A DNA stretch of 6,339 nt from JAGXIT01 sp964393815 (lineage in GTDB: Bacteria; Patescibacteriota; Saccharimonadia; Saccharimonadales; UBA4665). Below are positions 1-5,347 of this stretch, piece by piece. Where the stretch lies: the NCBI GenBank assembly GCA_964393815.1, contig CAYMUP010000046.1, forward strand, positions 1 to 6,339, read 5' to 3'. Position 1 is the stretch's first letter. Every line of letters starts with the position of its first letter. The position numbers and the translations under genes are program-made. Below the pieces are notes generated by a model. That model saw only the letters and a program-made list of their open reading frames with translations, was not told the origin of the DNA and searched no databases.

Positions 1-1111
1 CAAACAGTTGTAGCTCATGAAAAAGTTTGTTTTTGTTATGTGAAAAAATGATGTTATCAAAGTGGATATAACTATCGCGGGGACTAAATTTCTCAGCTGG
101 ACTCTTGTCTTTAACTGCGGGTTCACGGATAAGCATCTCTGTAGCTTCTTGAGCGTCACCAAGCGCGCGGTTTATGTTTCGCAGGGCTGCTTGTGGAAAG
201 TCCCAAAGCCTTTGAGCTATATTAGAAGTATACGCAAGGAGTAGGAAAACAGTACTTACCTCGGCGTCAAATCGCACGACGCTTATGACGGCGATAATAA
301 GTGCAGTAGCTTGGATAGTCGAAGTCACACAGCCAAAGAAGAATTCACGCTTCAGCGAAGACCACATGAGGTTATTTGTTGCCTTCATGGTGTCATTTGT
401 TGCTTTGTCAAAGCGCTTTTTTTCAGACAAATGTGCCGCAAAGCTTTTAACGGCCAAGATATTAGTCACCATGTCAGCGAGGTAGCCAGTCTGCACATTA
501 ATTTTTGTCGCTTCAATAGACGAAAACTCACGAACACGTTTGGTAAGCTTTGCCGCGACAAACATATATACAGAGGAAATGGCAACTAGGGCAACAACGA
601 ATAAAGGTGCTCTAGCCCACATAATAACAGAGGTAAAAATGAAGATAATTGCCAGACCATAGAGGTTGAAAAACGTAGTGTCTGCTATACGGATATACGC
701 ACCAGTAAATTTATTTGTGCGTGATACTAGCGACCCACCGAAAGAGTTGGCGTGAAAGTCTGCGTCGAGCGCCATGAGATGGTTAAATAATGTACGAGTT
801 AAATCTCTTTGAACGTGTGACTCAAGCTTCCATATTAAATAAATCATGATTCGCCAGACAAGACTCCCTGCAATAATTACCATTGCGGAATACCAAAGCA
901 AATCATGCCCAAAGTCGTTCCATATCGTCGCTTTATTGAAATTACCTTTCGCTAGTTTGTCGAGCACAGAAGCAGCGATGAGGGGCGGTATGATCTGATG
1001 AAATAACAGTGTTATCGGTAGTCCAACAATTAACCCTATAAGATATTTAGGGTAGATTCGACAGTGCTGCCAATATATACGAATAGTTTGTTTATTTATA
1101 GTTTCTTTCAT
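1..1111 (-). CDS. ABC exporter, fused permease-ATPase, C-terminal part beyond window
   Basis: This open frame runs from ATG at 1111 down through base 1 without a stop, giving 370 residues; the protein continues off the left edge. It reads as a type I (B-family) ABC exporter half-transporter that uses ATP to export a substrate across the cytoplasmic membrane. Hydrophobic segments are visible at about residues 24-47, 71-94, 147-164, 168-188, 257-279 and 285-298, matching the usual six-helix domain. Residues 119-142 (HANSFGGSLVSRTNKF) match the conserved intracellular loop of such exporters. Residues 349-370 (IHFDNIIFSHNKNKLFHEL) begin the nucleotide-binding domain, with F356 near the A-loop position; Walker A, signature and Walker B lie outside. 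The substrate cannot be told. The start has no clear Shine-Dalgarno. The frame stays open upstream to a GTG at 1285, but that would overlap the divergent gene, and homologues as I recall them begin near this ATG. The style resembles Saccharibacteria exporters. Confidence 0.88.
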   Translation of the reverse strand, partial: MKETINKQTIRIYWQHCRIYPKYLIGLIVGLPITLLFHQIIPPLIAASVLDKLAKGNFNKATIWNDFGHDLLWYSAMVIIAGSLVWRIMIYLIWKLESHVQRDLTRTLFNHLMALDADFHANSFGGSLVSRTNKFTGAYIRIADTTFFNLYGLAIIFIFTSVIMWARAPLFVVALVAISSVYMFVAAKLTKRVREFSSIEATKINVQTGYLADMVTNILAVKSFAAHLSEKKRFDKATNDTMKATNNLMWSSLKREFFFGCVTSTIQATALIIAVISVVRFDAEVSTVFLLLAYTSNIAQRLWDFPQAALRNINRALGDAQEATEMLIREPAVKDKSPAEKFSPRDSYIHFDNIIFSHNKNKLFHELQLF

Positions 1112-1263
1112 AAAGAGTTTTTGTATTGGACCAGCTGTAGGCAGTTTATAGGCACGCTTGTGAGCTGTTCTTGCAATTGGATTACTAGTATAACGAGCAA
1201 GGCTACCGATGTAAAGGTGGAATTTTTGACTGTTTATAGCTACAATTATGCAGAAGAAACTAT
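1112..1263. promoter_or_regulatory. Divergent intergenic region with candidate promoters both ways
   Basis: This gap separates the leftward ABC exporter from the rightward 681-residue gene and should hold both promoters. Leftward, TATAAA (minus strand, 1145-1150) is a fair -10 and would give a leader of roughly 27 bases; its -35 is poor. TATACT (minus strand, 1187-1192) is an alternative. Rightward, TATAGC (1235-1240) lies seven bases before a TATG context at 1247-1250, and TACAAT (1241-1246) is another possible -10; TTGACT (1226-1231) is too close to either to be a normal -35. AGAAGAAA (1252-1259) is a weak purine-rich ribosome-binding stretch four bases before ATG 1264. Individual hexamers are uncertain; only the divergent arrangement is secure. 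Confidence 0.4.
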
Positions 1264-3309
1264 ATGAGTGAAGAAGACAAGTCACAATCTATGAGCGACA
1301 AAGATCGCACGATGGCTAACCGCTTTGGCGGTGAGGGTAAAGAGGACGCACCTGAAAAAGATGACGATGACGATGAAAAAGACGAAAAAAAGGACGAAAA
1401 ACGATCGCCAAAGCGAGCGCTTTTCCTACCTAAAGAAAAAGATGAAACGAGAGAGTCTTCAGAAAAAAGTGATGAATCGAAACAAAAACGCAATCTTTTC
1501 AGTGGTCTGCTAAAAAAGGATGCTGAAGTTGCCGAAAAGCCAGATGAAACACAAAGTGCTGAACTGCCTCCAGAGGAAAGCGACGTTACTCATGAAAAAT
1601 CAATCGAAGAGCCCACTGGTACTATAGTAGAAAACGCCGAACCTCAGCCCGAATCAGCAGAACAAGAAGCGACTCGAGCAGAATTTCAAGAGATTGTCCT
1701 TGATAGGATAGGTGAAGTTGAGGCTGAGCTTGAAGAGTTGCCCTCAGAAGAAGAGCCGGTTGAAGCGCTCGCAAGTGCTGCTTTTTTGGAACATGTGGGC
1801 GAAAGGTTAGAAGAGGGAGTGCCCCCGGAAGTAGCCATAGAAGATGCGCTAGAAAATGAGTTAGACCCACCTGAAGCCGATGCGGCGCCAGAAGATTTAG
1901 CTAACGTGCAGAATTTTGACGTAGAGACGGTTGAAGAAGACCAAGATGTAGTTGTTCCACCTACACCAACTCGCAGAGTCACGACACCTCCACCAGTGTC
2001 CCCTCCGATGCCGCGGGTTGTTCCGCCGTATATGCCACCACCCCCTAGAGGCCCTTCGTCGTTTAATGCTAACTTGCCAAGTGGTGGAGCGATTAGTCCA
2101 AACACGATTCAAAACAACCCCGACATTGAACAAATGAACGATTACTATTACCGTAAGCGTCGGAGTGGAGACTTGTTGCTCGGTGGCGTAGTTGGTTATT
2201 TACTTGGAAAACGTCGCGGCCGGCGAGCAACCGAAGCAAAATTTGAACCTGAAATTCGAAAACGTGACGATGCTATTGGTGAATTGAAGGATAAACTTAT
2301 TACTAGTGAAGAAAAAGTACGCTCAATCGCGAGCGCAAAGAGCGCAGAAGTTGCTCCAAATGAGATAAAAGTTCCAAATCGTGCTGAAAAGGTTGAAAAA
2401 CCAGTGGTTGAAACGAGGACTGAATATGTCGAAGTGCCGGTTGCTGAAACGATTGAAGTGCCCGCCGTTGAAACTATTATCCAACAAATTGAAGCGCTAC
2501 CTGTTCAGACTTTAGCGGCGGAAAAAAGTGCACTTGCTGAGCAGGAAAATATTTTTGCGGAGTCCTTGGCGTTGCCATTCGTTGAGGCAGTAAAAGCGGT
2601 GACAAATGAACAATCAGAGCCAGAAAAACTAAGCGAGCTACTCAACCGTAGCGATGTTGTTGAGCAGTTGCAGGCAGTTAAAGAAACTGCAGAAAAAGCA
2701 TCGGTTGAAAGCGTTGAAAAATTAGAAACAATCGTAGCACCGGTAGCAACATACGAACGAGTTAGCGAGAGACGCCAACCAACAGTAGAAAAGCTCTCAC
2801 CTCCATCCGTAGAAGTCAAAAAAGACCCACGCAGTATGACGATGCCTGAACTTCTTGAAGTGGCTGACCATATTTTCCTTGAAAAAACGAGCGTCAAAGA
2901 ATTGTACGAGCATAATCGAATAGATGCCGTAAACCTTCGACGAGTGGTACTGGAATACATGAATGGTGGTACTCGTTATGAGAAGGTGCTTCGTGGCTCA
3001 CTTGAGGCAGTTGAAATGCAACGAGAACTAAGAAATGAAATTCGCCACGACTCAGCCGCAACATTCTCAGCAGTGGATGGTCAAGATAACGCAGCCGGAC
3101 ATGAAAACACGACAGCAGCCCAAGAAACATCTTTGAGCAATGCGGACAAACTTAGCACGTCATATAATCCAGAAGGGGCAAATCAACTTAAGGGCTCTGC
3201 AGAACATGAATCGCAAGATCAGCTTATGCTTTCTAATGGGACGGCTATAGCTGTCGGCGTGCTCATGGGTATAGCTATCATGATCGTTCTGTTCCTTTAT
3301 GCTCGCTAA
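1264..3309 (+). CDS. Large charged, tail-anchored protein of unknown function
   Basis: A 681-residue protein that I do not recognise as a named family. Residues 1-95 are very rich in Asp, Glu and Lys, including a run of five Asp, and look disordered. Residues 140-205 are acidic and probably helical. Residues 230-268 are proline-rich (PPP and PPPP runs). Residues 297-321 form a short glycine-spaced hydrophobic stretch (GDLLLGGVVGYLLGKRRGRR) framed by basic residues. Residues 322-360 look helical and charged. Residues 377-410 repeat a Val-Pro-Val-x-Glu-Thr theme. Residues 525-597, starting MTMPELLEVADHIFLEK, look like a folded helical module with LRRVVLEYMNGG. Residues 660-679 are a single membrane helix ending LYAR, so the bulk probably faces the cytoplasm as a tail-anchored protein; an outward orientation cannot be excluded. 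There is no Cys or Trp and no signal peptide. ATG 1264 is the first start in frame after the intergenic region; Met10 and Met18 are weaker alternatives. The stop lies 64 bases before the trhO start. A structural or scaffold role in the envelope is only a guess. Confidence 0.85.
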   Translation: MSEEDKSQSMSDKDRTMANRFGGEGKEDAPEKDDDDDEKDEKKDEKRSPKRALFLPKEKDETRESSEKSDESKQKRNLFSGLLKKDAEVAEKPDETQSAELPPEESDVTHEKSIEEPTGTIVENAEPQPESAEQEATRAEFQEIVLDRIGEVEAELEELPSEEEPVEALASAAFLEHVGERLEEGVPPEVAIEDALENELDPPEADAAPEDLANVQNFDVETVEEDQDVVVPPTPTRRVTTPPPVSPPMPRVVPPYMPPPPRGPSSFNANLPSGGAISPNTIQNNPDIEQMNDYYYRKRRSGDLLLGGVVGYLLGKRRGRRATEAKFEPEIRKRDDAIGELKDKLITSEEKVRSIASAKSAEVAPNEIKVPNRAEKVEKPVVETRTEYVEVPVAETIEVPAVETIIQQIEALPVQTLAAEKSALAEQENIFAESLALPFVEAVKAVTNEQSEPEKLSELLNRSDVVEQLQAVKETAEKASVESVEKLETIVAPVATYERVSERRQPTVEKLSPPSVEVKKDPRSMTMPELLEVADHIFLEKTSVKELYEHNRIDAVNLRRVVLEYMNGGTRYEKVLRGSLEAVEMQRELRNEIRHDSAATFSAVDGQDNAAGHENTTAAQETSLSNADKLSTSYNPEGANQLKGSAEHESQDQLMLSNGTAIAVGVLMGIAIMIVLFLYAR

Positions 3310-3322
3310 GCTTCTTGGGGGC

Positions 3323-3351
3323 TTCAAAATCGGTGCTACATCTGGTATTAT
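3323..3351 (+). promoter_or_regulatory. Predicted promoter of trhO
   Basis: TTCAAA (3323-3328), a 17-base spacer and TATTAT (3346-3351) preceded by TGG form a reasonable extended -10 sigma-70-type promoter. Transcription would begin near 3358, leaving about 16 bases before ATG 3374, with AGGGA (3361-3365) as a modest Shine-Dalgarno eight bases from the start. This placement favours ATG 3374 over the in-frame ATG at 3299, which lies upstream of the promoter. It is a prediction from hexamers only. Confidence 0.45.
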
Positions 3352-3373
3352 TGGCACCAAAGGGAAGAGTACT

Positions 3374-4225
3374 ATGCAGAAAATTATTCTTTACTACAAA
3401 TTTACGCCGATTAAGGATCCTGAAATGACGATGCGTTGGCAGCGAGAACTCTGCACGCGCCTTGGCATAAAAGGCCGTATATTGATTAGCCCACATGGTA
3501 TCAATGGCACGCTTGGTGGTCACATAGATGCACTGACCGCTTACAAAAGAGCCATGAACGAGTCGGGCGTTTTTCGGGGCATCACGTACAAATGGAGCGA
3601 TGGCGGTATAGACGATTTTCCTAAGCTTCGCGTCAAGGTAAAACCAGAGATTGTTGCTTTTGATGCTGCTGATGAGATTGTGGTGAGTGAAAAAGGGATT
3701 ATGAATGGTGGCAAACACTTAAAACCTGCTGCCGTACATAAGCTGGTGGAAGAAAAAGGTGACGAAGTTATATTTTATGATGGACGCAACATGTATGAAG
3801 CGCAAATTGGTCGTTTTAAAAACACTATTATTCCAAATACCACTACAAGCCGCGATTTTAAAAAAGACCTTGAAGAGGGCGAGATTTCAAAGTATAAAGA
3901 TAAGCCAATCGTCACCTATTGTACTGGTGGCATACGCTGCGAAATTTTGAGTGCTATGATGTTAAACCGTGGTTATAAAGAGGTCTATCAGATAGACGGA
4001 GGTATCGTGAAATACGGCGAGAAGTATGCAGATGATGGTTTGTGGGAAGGCAAGCTCTTTGTGTTTGACGATCGTATGCAAATGGGCTTTTCTGACAAAG
4101 CGAAAGATATCGCTACTTGTGAAAAATGCGGCAAGAAGACCTCGCACCAGATAAATAGTACGAATATACGCCGCAAATTGCACGTCATGTGTGAAGCATG
4201 CGCGGAGAAGCAAGCGGTCTTTTAG
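3374..4225 (+). CDS. trhO: tRNA uridine(34) hydroxylase, rhodanese family (TrhO/YceA)
   Basis: A 283-residue protein of the TrhO (YceA, UPF0176) family, which in E. coli makes 5-hydroxyuridine at the wobble position of certain tRNAs in an oxygen-dependent, prephenate-independent route. The N-terminal domain begins MQKIILYYKFTPIKDPE and carries GRILISPHGINGTLGG, the family's N-terminal signature. The rhodanese domain spans about residues 125-215, with DGRNMYEAQIGRF and the active-site loop YCTGGIRCE, placing the catalytic Cys at 183 and a second Cys at 189. The tail holds two CxxC pairs (249/252 and 273/276), a likely metal site. E. coli TrhO, as I recall it, has further cysteines between and after these pairs, which are absent here, and is about 350 residues. 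The frame is open back to ATG 3299, overlapping the previous stop, but those 25 residues look unlike the family, so 3374 is preferred. The gene is intact; an IS starts about ten bases after its stop. Confidence 0.92.
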   Translation: MQKIILYYKFTPIKDPEMTMRWQRELCTRLGIKGRILISPHGINGTLGGHIDALTAYKRAMNESGVFRGITYKWSDGGIDDFPKLRVKVKPEIVAFDAADEIVVSEKGIMNGGKHLKPAAVHKLVEEKGDEVIFYDGRNMYEAQIGRFKNTIIPNTTTSRDFKKDLEEGEISKYKDKPIVTYCTGGIRCEILSAMMLNRGYKEVYQIDGGIVKYGEKYADDGLWEGKLFVFDDRMQMGFSDKAKDIATCEKCGKKTSHQINSTNIRRKLHVMCEACAEKQAVF

Positions 4226-4226
4226 C

Positions 4227-4230
4227 TACG
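4227..4230 (+). repeat. Possible target-site duplication, left copy (TACG)
   Basis: TACG here is matched by TACG at 5301-5304 just beyond the right end. If the IS ends at 4234 and 5300, the left copy sits three bases off the end while the right copy abuts it, so the flanks read TACGTAT and TACGATAT. A one-base change after duplication would reconcile them. Four bases can match by chance, so this is tentative. Confidence 0.3.
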
Positions 4231-4235
4231 TATAC

Positions 4236-4256
4236 CCTTCAAGACCTTTGCAACAT
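4236..4256 (+). repeat. IS terminal inverted repeat, transposase 3' side
   Basis: It starts CCTTCA and ends TTGCAACAT. The reverse complement of 5278-5298 matches at 18 of 21 positions; the three mismatches fall in the middle. The transposase stop codon (4239-4241) lies inside this repeat, so the last residues of the enzyme are encoded by the IS end itself. Confidence 0.75.
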
Positions 4257-5207
4257 TGAAGTAGGTGTCTTAAGCTGTAAGCCTAAGTGTATACGTTCTG
4301 TATTATAGAACTCAATATAGTAGGTAATCTTTTTCTGTAGTGTGGCGGTAGCCACACTGGAGCTAATCCTATTGCCTAAGCATTCTTCTTGTATGGTTCT
4401 ATTGAACCGTTCTATGTGAGCATTGTCATTGGGCCTCCCGAGTCGACTATGTCTCACTTGTATTCCTTGTCTTCTGAGCTTGTCTTCAAAGTAGCGACTA
4501 TACTCTGGTCCATTGTCTGCTTGCACCATAGAGAAGAGGAAGCCAAAGCAACTTTGTGCCCTCGTGATGGTATCCGCAGCTATACCAGGACGGATGAAGT
4601 CGTGTATCTCCGCATAGGCCATTCTAGAATACAGATCTATGACGGTATAGACATACCGTCGTTTGTAGGTGAGCGGACATATGTAGTGAATAGTATCTGT
4701 TTGTACTAACTCTCCTGGCTGAGTCGGGTGTGGTCGTCTTGGATTGTCGGGACGGACACGATTCTTTCTGGCACCATCATAGGCATGATGCCGTTTTAGG
4801 ATACGATGGACTGAACTAAGACTGATGGCGATGCCATCAGTCCGTGTCAGATAATCCCAGACCACCTCAGCACAACGATTGAGCAAACTACGAACTTCTA
4901 GCACGCGCAGGACAATCGTCCTACTTATGGCCTGAGGACTATGTAGGGGAATAGAGACAGTTGTTGGAATGAGCCACTTACAAGCAGTGAAGCGGAACTG
5001 AGTACCAACTCTCCTGTAAGGACGATTGTAATTGGCGAACTGAACATGCTTGTTTATTTCATCCCACTTCTGTTTCCATCTCCAGACAGTACTTCGGTTC
5101 ACGCCACATTTATTTGCGACAATATTTGTAGGCAAGCCCTCTACAATGAGTAATTTCATCGCAATTGCTCTCGCACGAGGGAGGTTAGGATTGATAGAAT
5201 AGGCCAT
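4239..5207 (-). CDS. IS481-like DDE transposase
   Basis: A complete 322-residue single-frame transposase that cuts and joins the ends of its IS. Residues 11-52 form a helix-turn-helix (VANKCGVNRSTVWRWKQKW) for binding the terminal repeats. Residues 125-145 resemble the second DNA-binding segment (SLSSVHRILKRH). The integrase core (rve, RNase H fold) runs about 163-320, with the catalytic triad visible as D171 (LVQTDTIHY), D231 (VQADNGPEY) and E266 (NAHIERFNRTIQEE). The D231-E266 distance of 35 residues is classic. The ending YIEFYNTERIHLGLQLKTP is typical of IS481/IS3-type enzymes. A single gene with no frameshift and an N-terminal helix-turn-helix favours IS481 over IS3. The start ATG 5207 is fixed by an AGGAG Shine-Dalgarno seven bases upstream. 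It runs convergently toward trhO; the stops are about 13 bases apart. No disabling change is seen. Confidence 0.95.
   Translation of the reverse strand: MAYSINPNLPRARAIAMKLLIVEGLPTNIVANKCGVNRSTVWRWKQKWDEINKHVQFANYNRPYRRVGTQFRFTACKWLIPTTVSIPLHSPQAISRTIVLRVLEVRSLLNRCAEVVWDYLTRTDGIAISLSSVHRILKRHHAYDGARKNRVRPDNPRRPHPTQPGELVQTDTIHYICPLTYKRRYVYTVIDLYSRMAYAEIHDFIRPGIAADTITRAQSCFGFLFSMVQADNGPEYSRYFEDKLRRQGIQVRHSRLGRPNDNAHIERFNRTIQEECLGNRISSSVATATLQKKITYYIEFYNTERIHLGLQLKTPTSMLQRS
4261..4279 (+). repeat. IS inner (subterminal) inverted repeat, left copy
   Basis: GTAGGTGTCTTAAGCTGTA here matches the reverse complement of 5242-5260 (GTAGGCATCCTAAACTGTA) at 15 of 19 positions, and all four mismatches are transitions. 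It lies four bases inside the outer repeat on this side but 17 bases inside on the other. This copy also codes for the transposase C-terminus, so constraint is double. It could be a second transposase binding site. Confidence 0.55.
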
Positions 5208-5208
5208 A

Positions 5209-5261
5209 GGTAGGCTCCTTTTGTAATTATTTGATACTAACTACAGTTTAGGATGCCTACC
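5209..5261 (-). promoter_or_regulatory. Stem that would sequester the transposase ribosome-binding site
   Basis: On the minus strand GGTAGGCATCCT (5261 down to 5250) can pair with AGGAGCCTACC (5219 down to 5209): seven pairs, one bulged A at 5253, then four pairs, closing a 30-base loop. The 3' arm contains the whole AGGAG Shine-Dalgarno (5215-5219), and the stem ends one base before ATG 5207. A transcript entering from outside the IS would carry both arms and mask the ribosome-binding site; a transcript started within the loop would lack the 5' arm and be translatable. This matches the known strategy by which elements such as IS10 and IS50 avoid activation by impinging transcription. The pairing is seen; the function is inferred. 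Confidence 0.65.
5242..5260 (-). repeat. IS inner (subterminal) inverted repeat, right copy
   Basis: This is the partner of 4261-4279. It overlaps the 5' arm of the transposase leader stem (5250-5261) and the candidate transposase -10, so transposase binding here could also repress its own gene. That autoregulation is inference only. Confidence 0.5.
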
Positions 5262-5274
5262 TTTTTTAGTTCAA
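5245..5274 (-). promoter_or_regulatory. Candidate transposase promoter
   Basis: On the minus strand TTGAAC (5269-5274) and TAAACT (5245-5250) are separated by 18 bases. Both are imperfect matches to the sigma-70 consensus. Transcription would begin near 5238, inside the loop of the leader stem, giving an mRNA that lacks the 5' arm and leaves AGGAG free. TAGTAT (5234-5239) is a possible alternative -10 with no good -35. Confidence 0.35.
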
Positions 5275-5277
5275 CTT

Positions 5278-5298
5278 ATGTTGCAATGGTGGTGAAGG
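5278..5298 (-). repeat. IS terminal inverted repeat, transposase 5' side
   Basis: Read on the minus strand it starts CCTTCACCACCA and ends TTGCAACAT, matching 4236-4256 at 18 of 21 positions. Beyond it the sequence becomes AT-rich and carries the host promoter of the 5348 gene, which lies outside the IS. Confidence 0.75.
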
Positions 5299-5330
5299 AT
5301 TACGATATAGAAGTAATTTTTACAATTTTA

Positions 5331-5347
5331 TGTTATAATTAACTACA
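5331..5347 (+). promoter_or_regulatory. Extended -10 promoter placed for a leaderless mRNA
   Basis: TGTTATAAT (5331-5339) is a perfect -10 with the TGn extension. Only eight bases (TAACTACA) separate it from ATG 5348, so transcription should start at or within a base or so of the ATG. No Shine-Dalgarno fits in that space. No good -35 is seen at the usual distance; TTTACA (5319-5324) is too close. It lies to the right of the IS end, so this promoter belongs to the host. Confidence 0.65.

Larger units (their letters stand above)
5209..5267 (+). terminator. Intrinsic-terminator-like stem plus T6 at the IS right end
   Basis: Read on the plus strand, GGTAGGCTCCT (5209-5219) pairs with AGGATGCCTACC (5250-5261) and is followed at once by six T's (5262-5267). 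That is the form of a Rho-independent terminator, though the 30-base loop is longer than usual. It would stop transcripts from trhO that pass antisense through the transposase, and would insulate the gene at 5348. The T run may be fortuitous, since the same stem serves the minus strand. Confidence 0.5.
4234..5300 (-). mobile_element. Complete IS481-like insertion sequence, about 1.06 kb
   Basis: One intact transposase gene fills the element, flanked by imperfect terminal inverted repeats at 4236-4256 and 5278-5298 (18 of 21 match, counted by eye). A second inner pair lies at 4261-4279 and 5242-5260 (15 of 19 match). The terminal match can be stretched two more bases outward (A at 4234 and its complement at 5300), which sets the limits used here; the exact ends are good to a few bases. 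TACG occurs directly outside both ends (4227-4230 and 5301-5304) and may be part of a target duplication, though the copies do not abut both ends equally. The element lies between the stop of trhO and the promoter of the 233-residue gene and breaks no visible gene. Its intact frame and repeats suggest a recent, possibly active insertion. Confidence 0.85.

Noticed and set aside
62..589. Several plus-strand frames of 60 to 92 codons
   Set aside because: They are antisense to the ABC exporter, whose minus-strand frame is continuous and shows clear family features; their translations have no protein-like character.
1248..1271. Seven-codon frame (MQKKLYE) just before the 681-residue gene
   Set aside because: It sits next to a possible -10 and could look like a leader peptide, but it is too short, lacks regulatory codons and overlaps the real start in another frame.
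1686..2105. 139-codon minus-strand frame, rich in Gly and Ser
   Set aside because: It is the complement of the acidic and proline-rich part of the 681-residue gene; the Gly/Ser richness simply mirrors Pro and acidic codons.
2392..2493. Val-Pro-x-x-Glu-Thr repeats as a DNA tandem repeat
   Set aside because: The repetition is only loose at protein level; the bases differ among units, so it is not annotated as a DNA repeat.
2505..2960. 151-codon minus-strand frame
   Set aside because: It is a Ser/Thr-rich shadow of the 681-residue gene with no plausible promoter or ribosome site.
3299..3373. Longer trhO start overlapping the stop of the previous gene
   Set aside because: The extra 25 residues do not match the TrhO N-terminus as I know it, and the predicted promoter lies downstream of this ATG. 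Translational coupling remains possible but is less likely.
3278..3718. 146-codon minus-strand frame over the trhO start
   Set aside because: trhO is a confident family match on the other strand, and this frame shows no recognisable domain.
4389..4709. 106-codon plus-strand frame inside the IS
   Set aside because: It is antisense to the catalytic core of the transposase and resembles no passenger gene.
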